Made by a program: the position numbers and the translations under genes. A stretch of 64,000 nucleotides of DNA from contig NZ_JZJL01000018.1 in the NCBI RefSeq assembly GCF_000971335.1, forward strand, positions 25,792-89,791, given 5' to 3'. Source of the DNA: Chromobacterium vaccinii. Its GTDB lineage: Bacteria > Pseudomonadota > Gammaproteobacteria > Burkholderiales > Chromobacteriaceae. The notes under the pieces were generated by a model. That model did not search any database. It was given only the letters and a program-made list of their open reading frames with translations, and was not told where the DNA came from. Below are positions 8,583 to 18,796 of this stretch, piece by piece; position 1 is the first letter of the stretch, and every line of letters begins with the position of its first letter.

Positions 8583-8900
8583 ATGCAAATCCGTCCTCTG
8601 CACGACCGGATTATCGTCAAGCGGGTCGAAAAGGTCCGCCAGACAGCATCCGGCATCGTCATTCCCGATAGCGCCGCGGAAAAGCCCGAGCAAGGCGAAG
8701 TACTCGCGGTCGGTCCCGGCAAACGCTTGCCTGACGGCGCCTTGCTGCCGATGCAAGTGCAGGTCGGCGACTTGGTCTTGTTCGGCAAATACGGCGGCCA
8801 GACCGTCAAGCTGGACGACCAGGAATACCTGGTGCTGCGCGAAGAGGATGTCTTCGGCGTGGTCGAAGAGACATCCGCATCCGGCCGCAAGGCTGCTTGA
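8583..8900 (+). CDS. groES: GroES co-chaperonin (10 kDa)
   Basis: 105 aa. Opens with [18 protein letters not shown], the GroES signature, and includes the mobile loop region ([24 protein letters not shown]) and the LFGKYGG strand. It caps the GroEL ring during protein folding in the cytoplasm. An AGGAG Shine-Dalgarno sits 8 bp before the ATG, and groEL follows after 29 bp. The protein is slightly longer than usual (about 96 aa) because of a short C-terminal tail rich in Ser, Ala and Lys. Confidence 0.97.
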   Translation: MQIRPLHDRIIVKRVEKVRQTASGIVIPDSAAEKPEQGEVLAVGPGKRLPDGALLPMQVQVGDLVLFGKYGGQTVKLDDQEYLVLREEDVFGVVEETSASGRKAA

Positions 8901-8926
8901 TTTTCCCCATTCATCACAGGAGTTAA

Positions 8927-10546
<1,620 letters not shown>

Positions 10547-10573
10547 TCCGCCGATTGCCCCCTTTCGTCATTG

Positions 10574-10600
10574 GCCCGCGCTCAGGCGCGGGCTTTTTTT
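10574..10600 (+). terminator. Rho-independent terminator of groESL
   Basis: Perfect 8-bp stem GCCCGCGC / GCGCGGGC with a TCAG loop, directly followed by seven T residues, 28 bp after the groEL stop. Confidence 0.93.
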
Positions 10601-10757
10601 GCGCGAATATCTCTATTCGACGTCTAAAACAAAATGCGTCGCTCATGCCACAGGATTTTTACTAACATTGCTGAAAGTTCAGTATTTTTCACTAAGTATG
10701 CGCAGCGCCTCCCTTCATTGATGCACTCAAAAGCGGGAAAAGCCTGACTTGGCAAGA

Positions 10758-11273
10758 ATGGAAGTTGTCACTTTAAAGCTCATGCCCGCCCGCGCCTGGA
10801 GTCTGGGGTATTGCCTGATACTGGCATGCGGGGCGGCACTCGCCGCTCCCGCGGTCAAAAACTGGTTCAACGACCCGTTCATCCAGGTGCGCAACCGGAT
10901 AGCGGCCTGCCCGGTTCCTCTGGGCCCATTCGCCACCGAGGCGGAGATGAAACAGCAGGCGCATTCGCGCATCGAGCGCGGCACCAGCTGCTGGCTGGCC
11001 AAGCAATGCGCGAAGCCCAACGCCTACATGTACGACGCGGATATCGCCGCCGATCTGCGGCGACGCTTCGCCAAAAGCCGCCGCTTCGCCGACGCCAGCT
11101 TGTGGCTTACCGTGCAGCGCCGCTTCGTTTACGTGGAAGGCTGCGTCCGCAGCCGGAATGCCGCCGCCGGCATCGAAGCCTTCATCAAGCGGACTCCAGA
11201 CGTGCAACTGGTGATTGCAAACATTGCCGCTGGCTCCGGCAAGCCAAATTACGCCGTCATGCCAGAGAGATAG
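10758..11273 (+). CDS. Secreted BON-domain protein
   Basis: 171 aa. An N-terminal signal peptide (ARAWSLGYCLILACGAALA) is followed by a spacer with several Cys and, at about residues 98-160, a BON-like segment. This comprises DIAADLRRRFAKSRRFADAS, the strand LTVQRRFVYVEGCV, and a C-terminal helix/strand. BON domains bind phospholipid surfaces. The start could instead be the ATG at 10782, which gives a more standard signal peptide; neither has a strong ribosome-binding site. Located alone between groEL and a LysR gene. Confidence 0.65.
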   Translation: MEVVTLKLMPARAWSLGYCLILACGAALAAPAVKNWFNDPFIQVRNRIAACPVPLGPFATEAEMKQQAHSRIERGTSCWLAKQCAKPNAYMYDADIAADLRRRFAKSRRFADASLWLTVQRRFVYVEGCVRSRNAAAGIEAFIKRTPDVQLVIANIAAGSGKPNYAVMPER

Positions 11274-11526
11274 CGGCCCCCGCGCATCTGGCGCGTCTCC
11301 GCCTTGCATGCTCTTAAACGAGTAAACGAGCCGGCTCGGCGGCCAGTGGGCAATTGTCGGCGACAAGCGGCCGCCATCGTCAGTCATTGCCGCCAGATCA
11401 TGACAGCTGCCTCACCCCATCACTCGCTCGCGCCAACAGCTTCCCTAAAACCTCCGTCCAGCCCACAATCCAGAGATCACGCAAAACGAACCGGGCCAAT
11501 GATCGCCCGACAATGACGGATACCCG

Positions 11527-12459
11527 ATGCCTCTCCCGCTCAACCTGAACCTGCTGCGCTCGCTGGAGGCGCTGCTGGAAACGCGCAATCTCACCCGCGC
11601 CGCCGACAAGCTGGGGCTGACCCAGTCGGCGATGAGCCGCCACCTGGTGCAGCTGCGCGCGCAGTTCCAGGACCCGCTGCTGCTGCGCGAGGGACAGCGC
11701 TTCGTGCTGACCGAGCGGGCGGAAGAGCTGCGGCTGGGACTGAAGACGGTGCTGGAGCAGGTGGAGCGGCTGTACCAGCCGCCGCAGTTCGATCCATCCG
11801 TCTGCGCACGGGAGTTTTCCTTCGCCGGCTCCGACTACCTGGCCGAGTACATGCTGCCGGACATTCTGGACCGGGTGCTGCCGCAAGCGCCGGACATGCG
11901 CCTGAAGTTCCTCCCCTGGCAGGCCGGCCGCTTCGACATGCTGGTGGATGGGAGCGCGGACTTGGTTTCCACCATCGCCGACGAGGTGCCGGACAATATC
12001 TACGGCAAGTCGCTGGGCCAGGACCAGCCGATGTGCGTGATGGCCGACGACCATCCATTGCGGAACAAGCCCGCGCTGGAGCGGGACGACTACCTGGCCT
12101 GGCCGCACGCGCGCGTCAGCTCCGCCAGCGACAAGGACGGCTTCGTCGACATCCAGCTGGCGCAACAAGGCCAATCCCGCCAAGTCCGCATCGCCACGCC
12201 CTATTTCGTGTCGGCGCTGAGCATCGTCTCGCGCAGCCAGCTGCTGCTGACGCTGCCAGAACACCTGGCCATCCGCTTCCAGCGCCAGTTTCCGGTGCAT
12301 GCCAAGGCCATGCCCTTCATCGATTACACCTACCGCTACTGGCTGCTGTGGCACGGCCGGGCGGACAAGGACCCGGCGCACCGCTGGTTCCGCGGCCACG
12401 TGTTCGACGTGCTGCACCACTCCATCCACGGCGTCAGCAAGTATTCGGAGAACGCATAG
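11527..12459 (+). CDS. LysR-family transcriptional regulator (NodD-like)
   Basis: 310 aa. The N-terminal winged helix (LNLLRSLEALLETRNLTRAA, then LGLTQSAMSRHLVQLR) is the classical LysR HTH, followed by a substrate-binding domain from about residue 92. The spacing (FSFAGSDYLAEYMLPDILDRV) resembles the NodD/PcpR subgroup. The LysE-type exporter starts 82 bp downstream on the same strand, so it may control that gene, as LysG/ArgP-type regulators do, although it is not of that subgroup. The effector is unknown. Confidence 0.9.
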   Translation: MPLPLNLNLLRSLEALLETRNLTRAADKLGLTQSAMSRHLVQLRAQFQDPLLLREGQRFVLTERAEELRLGLKTVLEQVERLYQPPQFDPSVCAREFSFAGSDYLAEYMLPDILDRVLPQAPDMRLKFLPWQAGRFDMLVDGSADLVSTIADEVPDNIYGKSLGQDQPMCVMADDHPLRNKPALERDDYLAWPHARVSSASDKDGFVDIQLAQQGQSRQVRIATPYFVSALSIVSRSQLLLTLPEHLAIRFQRQFPVHAKAMPFIDYTYRYWLLWHGRADKDPAHRWFRGHVFDVLHHSIHGVSKYSENA

Positions 12460-12541
12460 CGGCTATCCGCCGATGGCGGTTCTGTCCGCCGCGCCCAGCT
12501 CATAGACTTTGTCCGGACTGTCATCAAACAAGGAGAAAGCT

Positions 12542-13165
12542 ATGACCTGGACCACTTGGCTGCAATTCGCCGCCGTGTGCATGCTGGGCGCGATGTCGCC
12601 CGGCCCCAGCCTGGCGATGGTATTGCAGCAGACCGCCCGCGGCGGGCGCGGCGGCGGCCTGGCCGCCGCGATCGGACACGCGCTGGGCGTGGGCCTGTAC
12701 GCGCTGGCCGCCGCCCAGGGACTGGCGATGGTGATGGCGACGCATCCGCTGCTGTTCAAGATCATCTCCTGCCTCGGCGCGGCCTATCTGATCTGGCTGG
12801 GCGTGCAGGGCTTGCGCGCGGCGTCACGCCCGGCGCGGGCTGCAAGCAACGACATCTCCGCCGCCGCGCCGACCTCCGCCTGGCGCGCCGCGCGCACCGG
12901 CCTGGCGGTGTCGCTGTCCAATCCGCACCTGGCGGTGATGTTCGTCGCCCTGCTCAGCCAGTTCGTCACCGCCGACATGCCTGTCGGCAGCCAGGTGCTG
13001 CTGATCGTCACCGCGATGGGACTGGATTTCGGCTGGTACGCGTTGCTGGCGTTGCTGATCTCGCACCCATCCATCCTGAGCGGCCTGCACCGCAAGAGCC
13101 GGTGGATAGACGGCTGCGGCGGCGCGCTGATGCTGCTGCTGGGCCTGCGCATCCTGATGGTGTGA
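12542..13165 (+). CDS. LysE/RhtB-family amino-acid exporter
   Basis: 207 aa, six hydrophobic segments. The family signature GAMSPGPSLAMVLQQTARGG lies at the N-terminus (residues about 17-36), followed by GVGLYALAAAQGL and the LGAAYLIWLGVQGLR helix. LysE/RhtB proteins export basic amino acids, homoserine or threonine through the inner membrane. An AAGGAG site is placed 5-6 bp before the ATG, which decides this start over an upstream in-frame codon. A YbaK-like gene follows after 2 bp, probably co-transcribed. Confidence 0.9.
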   Translation: MTWTTWLQFAAVCMLGAMSPGPSLAMVLQQTARGGRGGGLAAAIGHALGVGLYALAAAQGLAMVMATHPLLFKIISCLGAAYLIWLGVQGLRAASRPARAASNDISAAAPTSAWRAARTGLAVSLSNPHLAVMFVALLSQFVTADMPVGSQVLLIVTAMGLDFGWYALLALLISHPSILSGLHRKSRWIDGCGGALMLLLGLRILMV

Positions 13166-13167
13166 CG

Positions 13168-13635
13168 ATGCGGGACAGAATGACGAAATGGGATCCGGAA
13201 ACCTTGGCCGCGCTGGCATATCGCCACGGCGGAGAGGTGCTGGAACACGGCAAGCCGCTGCGCTCGGCCCGAGAAGGCGCGGCGCACTTCGGCATCGCGA
13301 TGACGCAGACCGCCCCCACGCTGATCGTGGAGGCGGACGGCGACATCTTCGCCTGCATCCTGTCCGGCGGACGGGACGGCGTGGACTGGGCCAAGCTGGC
13401 GCGACTGCTCGGACGCGGCCACGCCCGCCTGGCGGACCGCCGCCGCGTGCGGGAGATCACCGGCTGCGACGCCGGCGCGGTGCCGCTGCTGGGCCTGGAT
13501 CTGCCCTGCGCGATGGACCGCCTGCTGCTGGCCCACGACTTCGTCTACGGCGGCGCCGGCGATCCGCTCCGGACGCTGAAGATCTCTCCCCGCGTCCTGG
13601 CGGAACTGAACCGCGTGTCGATCTGGTACGAATGA
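13168..13635 (+). CDS. YbaK/aminoacyl-tRNA deacylase-associated domain protein
   Basis: 155 aa. The order of strands and the motifs TLIVEADGDIFACILSGG, LARLLGRGHARLADRRRV, ITGCDAGAVPLLG and DFVYGGAGDPLRTLKISP match the YbaK/ProX editing fold. Such proteins hydrolyse mischarged aminoacyl-tRNAs such as Cys- or Ala-tRNAPro. It is coupled to the exporter gene (2-bp gap), so amino-acid homeostasis is a reasonable inferred theme. A second ATG at 13180 is possible. It converges with the hydrolase gene, 9 bp away. Confidence 0.75.
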   Translation: MRDRMTKWDPETLAALAYRHGGEVLEHGKPLRSAREGAAHFGIAMTQTAPTLIVEADGDIFACILSGGRDGVDWAKLARLLGRGHARLADRRRVREITGCDAGAVPLLGLDLPCAMDRLLLAHDFVYGGAGDPLRTLKISPRVLAELNRVSIWYE

Positions 13636-13644
13636 CGCGGCGGT

Positions 13645-14580
13645 TTACAGGTGTTCCCGGAAAAAGGGGATCAACTTTTCCAGCGCCACCGCCACCGCTT
13701 CGGGACGGTCGTACAGATCGTAATGGGACCAGCCCTCGGCCACCAGCAACTGCTTGACCTTGGACGCCGCCCGGCCGTGGATTTCACAGCTGTCGCGGTA
13801 GGCGCCGAAGCCACCCGGCTTGTCTCCCGTCACCACCAGCAGCGGCTGGGTCAGCAGCAACTCGGCGTGGGCGAAGGCGTCCCAGGCTATCGCCGCGCTG
13901 TTGAACGAAAACAGCCCGCTGGTGGCGCCGTTGGGCTGCATGCCACGCGGCGACTTGTAGTAGTCGGTGGCCTCCAGCACGTCGATGTCGGCGACGCCGG
14001 CGCTCATCGCGGCCTCAAGCGACGGCGGCAAATAGTTGATGACATGCCGCGCTTCGCCGCGGGCCTCGGCGGTGCGCTGTTCGGCCATCGCCTGCAGCGC
14101 GCCGATGGGATCGAAGTTGCTGAAGGCCTCGCGGCTCAGCCGGCCGAAGTTCACCCCGGTGATCGAGGCCAGCGCCCGGATGCGGCGGTCGCTCATCGCG
14201 GCGTTGATGGTGTAGCCGCCGCCGCCGCAGACGCCGATGGCGCCGATGCGCGCAGCGTCGACATAGGGCAGCGTCACCAGGTAGTCGATGGCGAAGCGGA
14301 TGTCGGACACCCGGATCGACGGGTCTTCGATGAAGCGCGGCTCGCCGCCGCTCTCGCCCTGGAAGCTGGCGTCGAAGGCGATGACGACGAAGCCCTCGCG
14401 GGCCAGCGCAGCGGCGTAGACATTGCCGGCGGTCTGTTCCTTGCAGCTGCCTATCGGATGGGTGCTGACGATGGCCGGATAGCGCCGGCCTTCGTCGAAG
14501 TCCGGCGGCAGGTATAGATCCGCCGCCGAGCTCCAGCCCAGGTTGCGATAACTGACTTTCTTGATGCGGCTGTCCGCCAT
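13645..14580 (-). CDS. Alpha/beta hydrolase, dienelactone-hydrolase-like, with Cys nucleophile
   Basis: 311 aa. The nucleophile elbow reads IGVCGGGGY (Cys about residue 118), so Cys replaces the usual Ser, as in dienelactone hydrolases. An oxyanion-region motif STHPIGSCKEQ and a C-terminal His in EGWSHYDLYD complete a plausible triad. No signal peptide, so cytoplasmic. It is divergent from a LysR gene 202 bp away, the classical arrangement of a regulator and its target. The substrate is unknown. Confidence 0.8.
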   Translation of the reverse strand: MADSRIKKVSYRNLGWSSAADLYLPPDFDEGRRYPAIVSTHPIGSCKEQTAGNVYAAALAREGFVVIAFDASFQGESGGEPRFIEDPSIRVSDIRFAIDYLVTLPYVDAARIGAIGVCGGGGYTINAAMSDRRIRALASITGVNFGRLSREAFSNFDPIGALQAMAEQRTAEARGEARHVINYLPPSLEAAMSAGVADIDVLEATDYYKSPRGMQPNGATSGLFSFNSAAIAWDAFAHAELLLTQPLLVVTGDKPGGFGAYRDSCEIHGRAASKVKQLLVAEGWSHYDLYDRPEAVAVALEKLIPFFREHL

Positions 14581-14672
14581 GATGCTCTCCCGGCCGCCGG
14601 CGCTTGTCGCGCTTGCAGGCCTCTTGCGTTTGAAGATGGACGGGCAAGCGCCTATCCATGGTGTTTTCCCAA

Positions 14673-14691
14673 GCCGGACAGCAGGTCCGGC
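14673..14691. promoter_or_regulatory. Inverted repeat in divergent hydrolase/LysR promoter region
   Basis: Perfect 7-bp arms GCCGGAC / GTCCGGC around AGCAG, about 95 bp upstream of both divergent starts. It could be an operator or a short hairpin. No T-tract follows, so it is not a terminator. Confidence 0.35.
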
Positions 14692-14782
14692 GTCTGTGAA
14701 TGCATGGTAGGGAGAGCATTGATATTGAACAAGACCACAATCCGCACTACAGTGATAAGATGAAATTTACAATCAAGCCGCC

Positions 14783-15709
14783 ATGGACCCTACGCTGCTT
14801 CCCTCTCTGGCCTGGTTCGCCCACGTCGCCCATCACCGCAGCTTCACCCGCGCCGCCGCGGAAATGGGCGTGTCGCGCGCAGCGCTGTCGCAAAACCTGA
14901 AGGCGCTGGAGCAGAGGCTGAACGTCAAGCTGCTCTACCGCACCACCCGCGACATGTCGCTGACCGAGGAAGGCCAGCGGCTGTATGACACGTTGTTTCC
15001 GGCGCTGTTGTCTATCAAGGCCGCCGTGCGCGGCATCGGCGAAAGCCGGGACGAGCCGGCCGGCCTGCTGCGGGTCAACACGTCCAGAAGCGCGGCCAAG
15101 CTGCTGGTGGAGCCGCATCTGGCCGAGTTCCTGGCGCGCCATCCCAAGCTTCGGCTGGAGCTGATCATGGACGACGGCCTGGCCAACATCATCGCCGACG
15201 GCTGCGACGCCGGCATCCGCCTGGGACAGAGCCTGGCGGAGCATGTGACCGCGGTGCCGATTTCGCCGCGGCTGGAAATGGCGGTGGCGGCCTCGCCAGA
15301 CTACTTCGCCCGCCACGGCGAACCGGCCTCGCCGGAAGATCTGGCGCGGCACAACTGCGTGCGCTTCCGCCACACCACCAGCGGCGCCATCTTCCACTGG
15401 GAATTCTCCGCGCCGGGCGAGGCCGGCCGGGACTTCACCGTGGAGCCCCTTGGCAATTACACCACCAACGACGACGAAAGCATGATCCGAGCGGCATTGC
15501 AGGGCGGCGGCCTGATCCAGCATCTGGATCTGGCGCTGCGGCCCTATCTGGAAGACGGCAGGCTGGTCCGCGTGCTGCGGCCATGGTGCCCGCCGTTTCC
15601 CGGCTTCTACCTCTACGTGCCGTCGCGCGCGCAAATGCCGCCGCGGGTGCGGGCGCTGATGGACTTCCTGATCGAAAAACGGGATACCCAGCCGGCCCGG
15701 ATTGCCTGA
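14783..15709 (+). CDS. LysR-family transcriptional regulator
   Basis: 308 aa. HTH at residues about 8-60 (FAHVAHHRSFTRAAAEMGVS, RAALSQNLKALEQRL), then a LysR substrate-binding domain (GLLRVNTSRSAAKLLVEPHL, LELIMDDGLANIIADGCDAG) of the CrgA/AaeR-like subgroup. It is transcribed away from the Cys-type alpha/beta hydrolase gene, which is its likely target. The co-inducer is not predictable. Confidence 0.92.
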   Translation: MDPTLLPSLAWFAHVAHHRSFTRAAAEMGVSRAALSQNLKALEQRLNVKLLYRTTRDMSLTEEGQRLYDTLFPALLSIKAAVRGIGESRDEPAGLLRVNTSRSAAKLLVEPHLAEFLARHPKLRLELIMDDGLANIIADGCDAGIRLGQSLAEHVTAVPISPRLEMAVAASPDYFARHGEPASPEDLARHNCVRFRHTTSGAIFHWEFSAPGEAGRDFTVEPLGNYTTNDDESMIRAALQGGGLIQHLDLALRPYLEDGRLVRVLRPWCPPFPGFYLYVPSRAQMPPRVRALMDFLIEKRDTQPARIA

Positions 15710-15806
15710 GCCGGAGAGCCCGCCGCCCGCGCGGATGCGCGATTCCGCTTGCATCCTGCGCGGCGCTGGCGCGAAATGGGCGTCTCGCCCCTCATGGACT
15801 CCGCCG

Positions 15807-16406
15807 ATGAAAACCGCCCTCCTCTGTCTCTCCCTGCTCGCCGCCGCGCCCGCCTTCGCCGACACCCAGACCCTGGTCATGCTGCGCCATGGCGAAAAGC
15901 CGGACGGCGGCTACGGCCAACTCAGCTGCAAGGGGCTGAACCGCTCGCTGGCGCTGATCAAGACCCTGCCGGCCAAATACGGCAAAGCAGACCAGATCTA
16001 CGCGCCGTCCACCGCCAGCCAGAAGCGCGACCCGGCCGGCACCTTCAACTACATCCGCCCGCTGGCGACGATAGAGCCCACCGCCATCGCCCAGGGCCTG
16101 CCGGTCAACACCGCGTTCGACATGCTGGCGATAGACGGCCTGCGACAACAGCTGGTCAATCCGCTGAGCCACGGCAAGACGGTCTACATCGCCTGGGAAC
16201 ACAAGCAACTGCAGGCGCTGGCCGCCGACATCATGCGCCGCTACGGCGGCAAGGACGGCGCAGCCCACGTGCCGGTCTGGGGCAAGGACGATTTCGACAG
16301 CCTGTACGTGATCGACATCGATTACGGCAAGGACAAGCCCGCCGCCCGCTTCCGCCGCGACAACCAGGGCCTGAACGATCTGCCCGACGCCTGCCCCGGC
16401 GCGTGA
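15807..16406 (+). CDS. Secreted histidine phosphatase superfamily protein
   Basis: 199 aa. Signal peptide MKTALLCLSLLAAAPAFA is followed immediately by the RHG-type motif TLVMLRHGEKPDGG, in which the His would be phosphorylated. The distal His is probably in YIAWEHKQL. The spacing indicates a periplasmic histidine phosphatase rather than a glycolytic phosphoglycerate mutase. I chose the ATG at 15807 because it starts the signal peptide; the frame is open upstream. The substrate is unknown. Confidence 0.8.
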   Translation: MKTALLCLSLLAAAPAFADTQTLVMLRHGEKPDGGYGQLSCKGLNRSLALIKTLPAKYGKADQIYAPSTASQKRDPAGTFNYIRPLATIEPTAIAQGLPVNTAFDMLAIDGLRQQLVNPLSHGKTVYIAWEHKQLQALAADIMRRYGGKDGAAHVPVWGKDDFDSLYVIDIDYGKDKPAARFRRDNQGLNDLPDACPGA

Positions 16407-16426
16407 GACGCCGAAAACCATCGCCC

Positions 16427-16457
16427 TTGACTTAAAGTTAACTTCAACTTTCATCAT
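16427..16457 (+). promoter_or_regulatory. MerR-family-type promoter/operator upstream of the MFS gene
   Basis: TTGACT (16427-16432) and CATCAT (16452-16457) are 19 bp apart, longer than standard, with the near-perfect palindrome TTAAAGTTAACTTCAA (16432-16447) between them. A long spacer holding a dyad is the hallmark of SoxR/CueR/NmlR-type promoters. Only one position of the dyad is mismatched. It lies about 30 bp before the MFS start codon. Confidence 0.7.
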
Positions 16458-16487
16458 GACGGTTCTTACCGCAACAAGAGCGTCCCC

Positions 16488-17894
16488 ATGCAGCACTCCG
16501 TCAAGAATGAAAGTCTCTTCAGCCAAGGCAGAACCGCGGCCTGCATCGGCGGCATCGCGCTGATCTCGCTGCTGGCCTTCGAATCCATCGCCGTCGCCGC
16601 GGCCATGCCCGCCGTCGCCACCGCTCTGGGCGGCCTGGATTTCTACGCGATCGCCTTCGGCGGCACGCTGGCCACCTCGGTGGTGGGCATGACGCTGGGC
16701 GGAGAGATCTGCGACCGCTACGGCGCCGCCCGCTCCGCCTGGCTGGGCCTGGCCGCCTTCATCGCCGGCCTGCTGGCGGCGGGCGCGGCCTCCGACATAT
16801 ACATGCTGGTGCTGGGCCGGCTGATGCAGGGCCTGGGCTCCGGCCTGCTGGGCGTGGCCATCTACGTGGGCATGTCGCGCGCGGTGCCGCCCGCGCTGCA
16901 TCCCAAACTGTTCGCGATGTTCGCCGGCGCCTGGGTGGTGCCCGCGCTGATCGGCCCCGGCATCGCCGCCGGCCTGGTCCACATCTTCGGCTGGCGCGCG
17001 GTCTTCCTGGCGGTGGCTGCGCTGACGCCGATCGCCGGCGCGCTGCTGCTGCCCGCGTTAAGCCGCCAGGAGGCGCCGGCCGGCGCCGCCAAACCGATGC
17101 GCTGGCCGCGGCTGGGCTGGAGCCTGCTGGCCGCCTGCGGCGCGCTGGCCCTGCACGGCAGCAGCCATCTGCCGCAAACGCAGTACATGCTGCCGGCGCT
17201 CGCGGTTGGCTTCGCCTTCGCCTTTTTCGCGGCGCGCCGCCTGTTGCCCGCCGGCAGCCTGCGCGCCGCCGAAGGCCTGCCCTCGGTGGTGGCGATGCGC
17301 GGCCTGATCGCCGCCGCCTTCTTCGCCAGCGAAGCCTTCATTCCCTTGATCTTGACCACCCGCTACCACTGGAGCCTGGGTTCGGCCGGCCTGGCGCTCA
17401 CGGCCAGCGCGCTGATGTGGAGCCTGGGCAGCGCCACCCAAGCGCGGCTACACCGCGAGGCTGCCCGCCGCCGCGGGCTGACCCTAGGCTTTGCGGCGAT
17501 GGCCGCAGGCCTGTCCGCCGCGCTGGCCGCGGCGGCCCTGTCGCTGCATGCGGGGTGGGTGGTGGCCGGCTGGGCGGTGACCGGCCTGGGCATAGGCTTG
17601 AGCTTCCCGATGTTGTCGGTGCTGACGATGCAGCTGTCCCGGCCGGACGAGCAAGGCAGCAACGCTTCCGCGCTGCAGCTGAGCGACGCGCTGTCCTCCA
17701 GCATCGCGCTGGCGCTGGCCGGCATGCTGATCCACGCGCTGGCCCGGCCGGCCGCGCCGCCGGACGCGCTGCCCATCCTGGCGATGTCGGCGTTGCTGGC
17801 TCTGGTCGGCGCCTGGGTCAGCCCGCGGGCGTTCCCGCGCGGCGCGGCCGGACAAGCCGACGGCGCGGACTTGCCGGTCCAGCATCAGCATTAG
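16488..17894 (+). CDS. MFS multidrug-type transporter
   Basis: 468 aa with about 14 hydrophobic segments. It has the MFS motif A-like loop GGEICDRYGAARSAW and motif C-like glycine-rich helix (VVPALIGPGIAAGLVHIFGWR), as in DHA2/drug:H+ antiporters. The promoter just upstream has MerR-type geometry, so induction by an oxidative, electrophilic or drug signal is likely. The C-terminal tail (QHQH) ends three bases before a dispersed repeat. No regulator is encoded beside it. Confidence 0.85.
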   Translation: MQHSVKNESLFSQGRTAACIGGIALISLLAFESIAVAAAMPAVATALGGLDFYAIAFGGTLATSVVGMTLGGEICDRYGAARSAWLGLAAFIAGLLAAGAASDIYMLVLGRLMQGLGSGLLGVAIYVGMSRAVPPALHPKLFAMFAGAWVVPALIGPGIAAGLVHIFGWRAVFLAVAALTPIAGALLLPALSRQEAPAGAAKPMRWPRLGWSLLAACGALALHGSSHLPQTQYMLPALAVGFAFAFFAARRLLPAGSLRAAEGLPSVVAMRGLIAAAFFASEAFIPLILTTRYHWSLGSAGLALTASALMWSLGSATQARLHREAARRRGLTLGFAAMAAGLSAALAAAALSLHAGWVVAGWAVTGLGIGLSFPMLSVLTMQLSRPDEQGSNASALQLSDALSSSIALALAGMLIHALARPAAPPDALPILAMSALLALVGAWVSPRAFPRGAAGQADGADLPVQHQH

Positions 17895-17966
17895 CGCGAA
17901 CAAAACCCTGATCCTGCGTCGGCGCGCCTTGGCTCAGGCTCTCTGCGAGGTATTGTCAGCGGCTCT
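17895..17966 (+). repeat. Dispersed intergenic repeat, copy B (internal deletion)
   Basis: It matches copies A and C at both ends (GCGAACAAAACCC-TGATCCTGCG, then TCGGCGCGCCTTGGCTCAGG and GTCAGCGGCTCT) but lacks about 35 bp in the middle. Located directly after the MFS stop codon and before the terminator of the convergent HAD gene. Confidence 0.75.
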
Positions 17967-17982
17967 AGCCCGGCCGTTCGCC

Positions 17983-18010
17983 AAAAAAAACGGGCGCCGA
18001 AAGCGCCCGC
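17983..18010 (-). terminator. Rho-independent terminator of the HAD gene
   Basis: On the minus strand GCGGGCGC-TTTC-GGCGCCCG is followed by eight T residues, 7 bp after the stop codon of the HAD phosphatase gene. Confidence 0.9.
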
Positions 18011-18016
18011 TCCGCC

Positions 18017-18796
18017 TCACAGCGCCTGCGGGTCAATGTCGGCGACGCTGCCGAACACGTAATCCGGCTGGTAGGGGAATTGCTCCATCGATTCGCGGCT
18101 GGACACGCCGGACAACACCAACGCGGTGCACATGCCGGCCTCCAGGCCGCCGACGATGTCGGTGTCCATGCGGTCGCCTATCATCACCGCCTCTTCCGGA
18201 TGCACGCCCAGCTTGCGGGTGGCCAGCATCATCATCAATGAATTGGGCTTGCCGACGATGTAGGGCTTCTTGCCGGTGGCGGCCTCTATCGCCGCCAAGA
18301 GCGTGCCGGCCGCCGGCTCGTAGCCGCCGCCCTCGATCGGGTCGATCATGTCCGGATTGGTGCCGATGAACTTGGCGCCCTGGTCGATGAAGCGCACCGC
18401 CTTCTTGATCTGCTCGAAGCTGAAAGTCTGCGATTTGGCCACCACCACGTAGTCCGGGTGGGATTCGGAAATGGAGAAGCCGACGTTGTACAGCTCGTTG
18501 ATCAGGCCGGCCCCGCCCACCACGTAGGCGGTGGGCATCGCCTTGCGGGTCTGGCTTTTCAGAAACATCGCCGTCGCCATCGCGCTGGTGATGAAGTTGT
18601 CCTCGGTCAGCCCGCCTATGCCCAGGCTTTCCAGTTTCAGCCGCAGGTCCAGCGGCGTCTGCTCGGCGTTGTTGGTCAGAAACAGGAAAGGCGTTTTGGT
18701 GTCGATCAGAAGCTGGATGAATTCGCGCGCGCCGGGAATCAGCTGCTTGCCGCGGTAGATCACGCCATCCATGTCGGAAATGATGCTTTTGCTCAT
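18017..18796 (-). CDS. HAD-IIA family phosphatase (NagD-like)
   Basis: 259 aa. It starts MSKSIISDMDGVIYRGKQL, which holds the DxDG(V/T) nucleophile motif. It continues with FLTNNAEQTP (motif II), a long C2-type cap, and the C-terminal GKPNSLMMMLA and MIGDRMDTDIVGGLEAGM motifs (III/IV). This is the NagD/pNPPase subgroup, which dephosphorylates nucleotides such as UMP and other small phosphates. The ATG at 18796 begins the conserved domain; an open frame further upstream is unrelated. Confidence 0.9.
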   Translation of the reverse strand: MSKSIISDMDGVIYRGKQLIPGAREFIQLLIDTKTPFLFLTNNAEQTPLDLRLKLESLGIGGLTEDNFITSAMATAMFLKSQTRKAMPTAYVVGGAGLINELYNVGFSISESHPDYVVVAKSQTFSFEQIKKAVRFIDQGAKFIGTNPDMIDPIEGGGYEPAAGTLLAAIEAATGKKPYIVGKPNSLMMMLATRKLGVHPEEAVMIGDRMDTDIVGGLEAGMCTALVLSGVSSRESMEQFPYQPDYVFGSVADIDPQAL

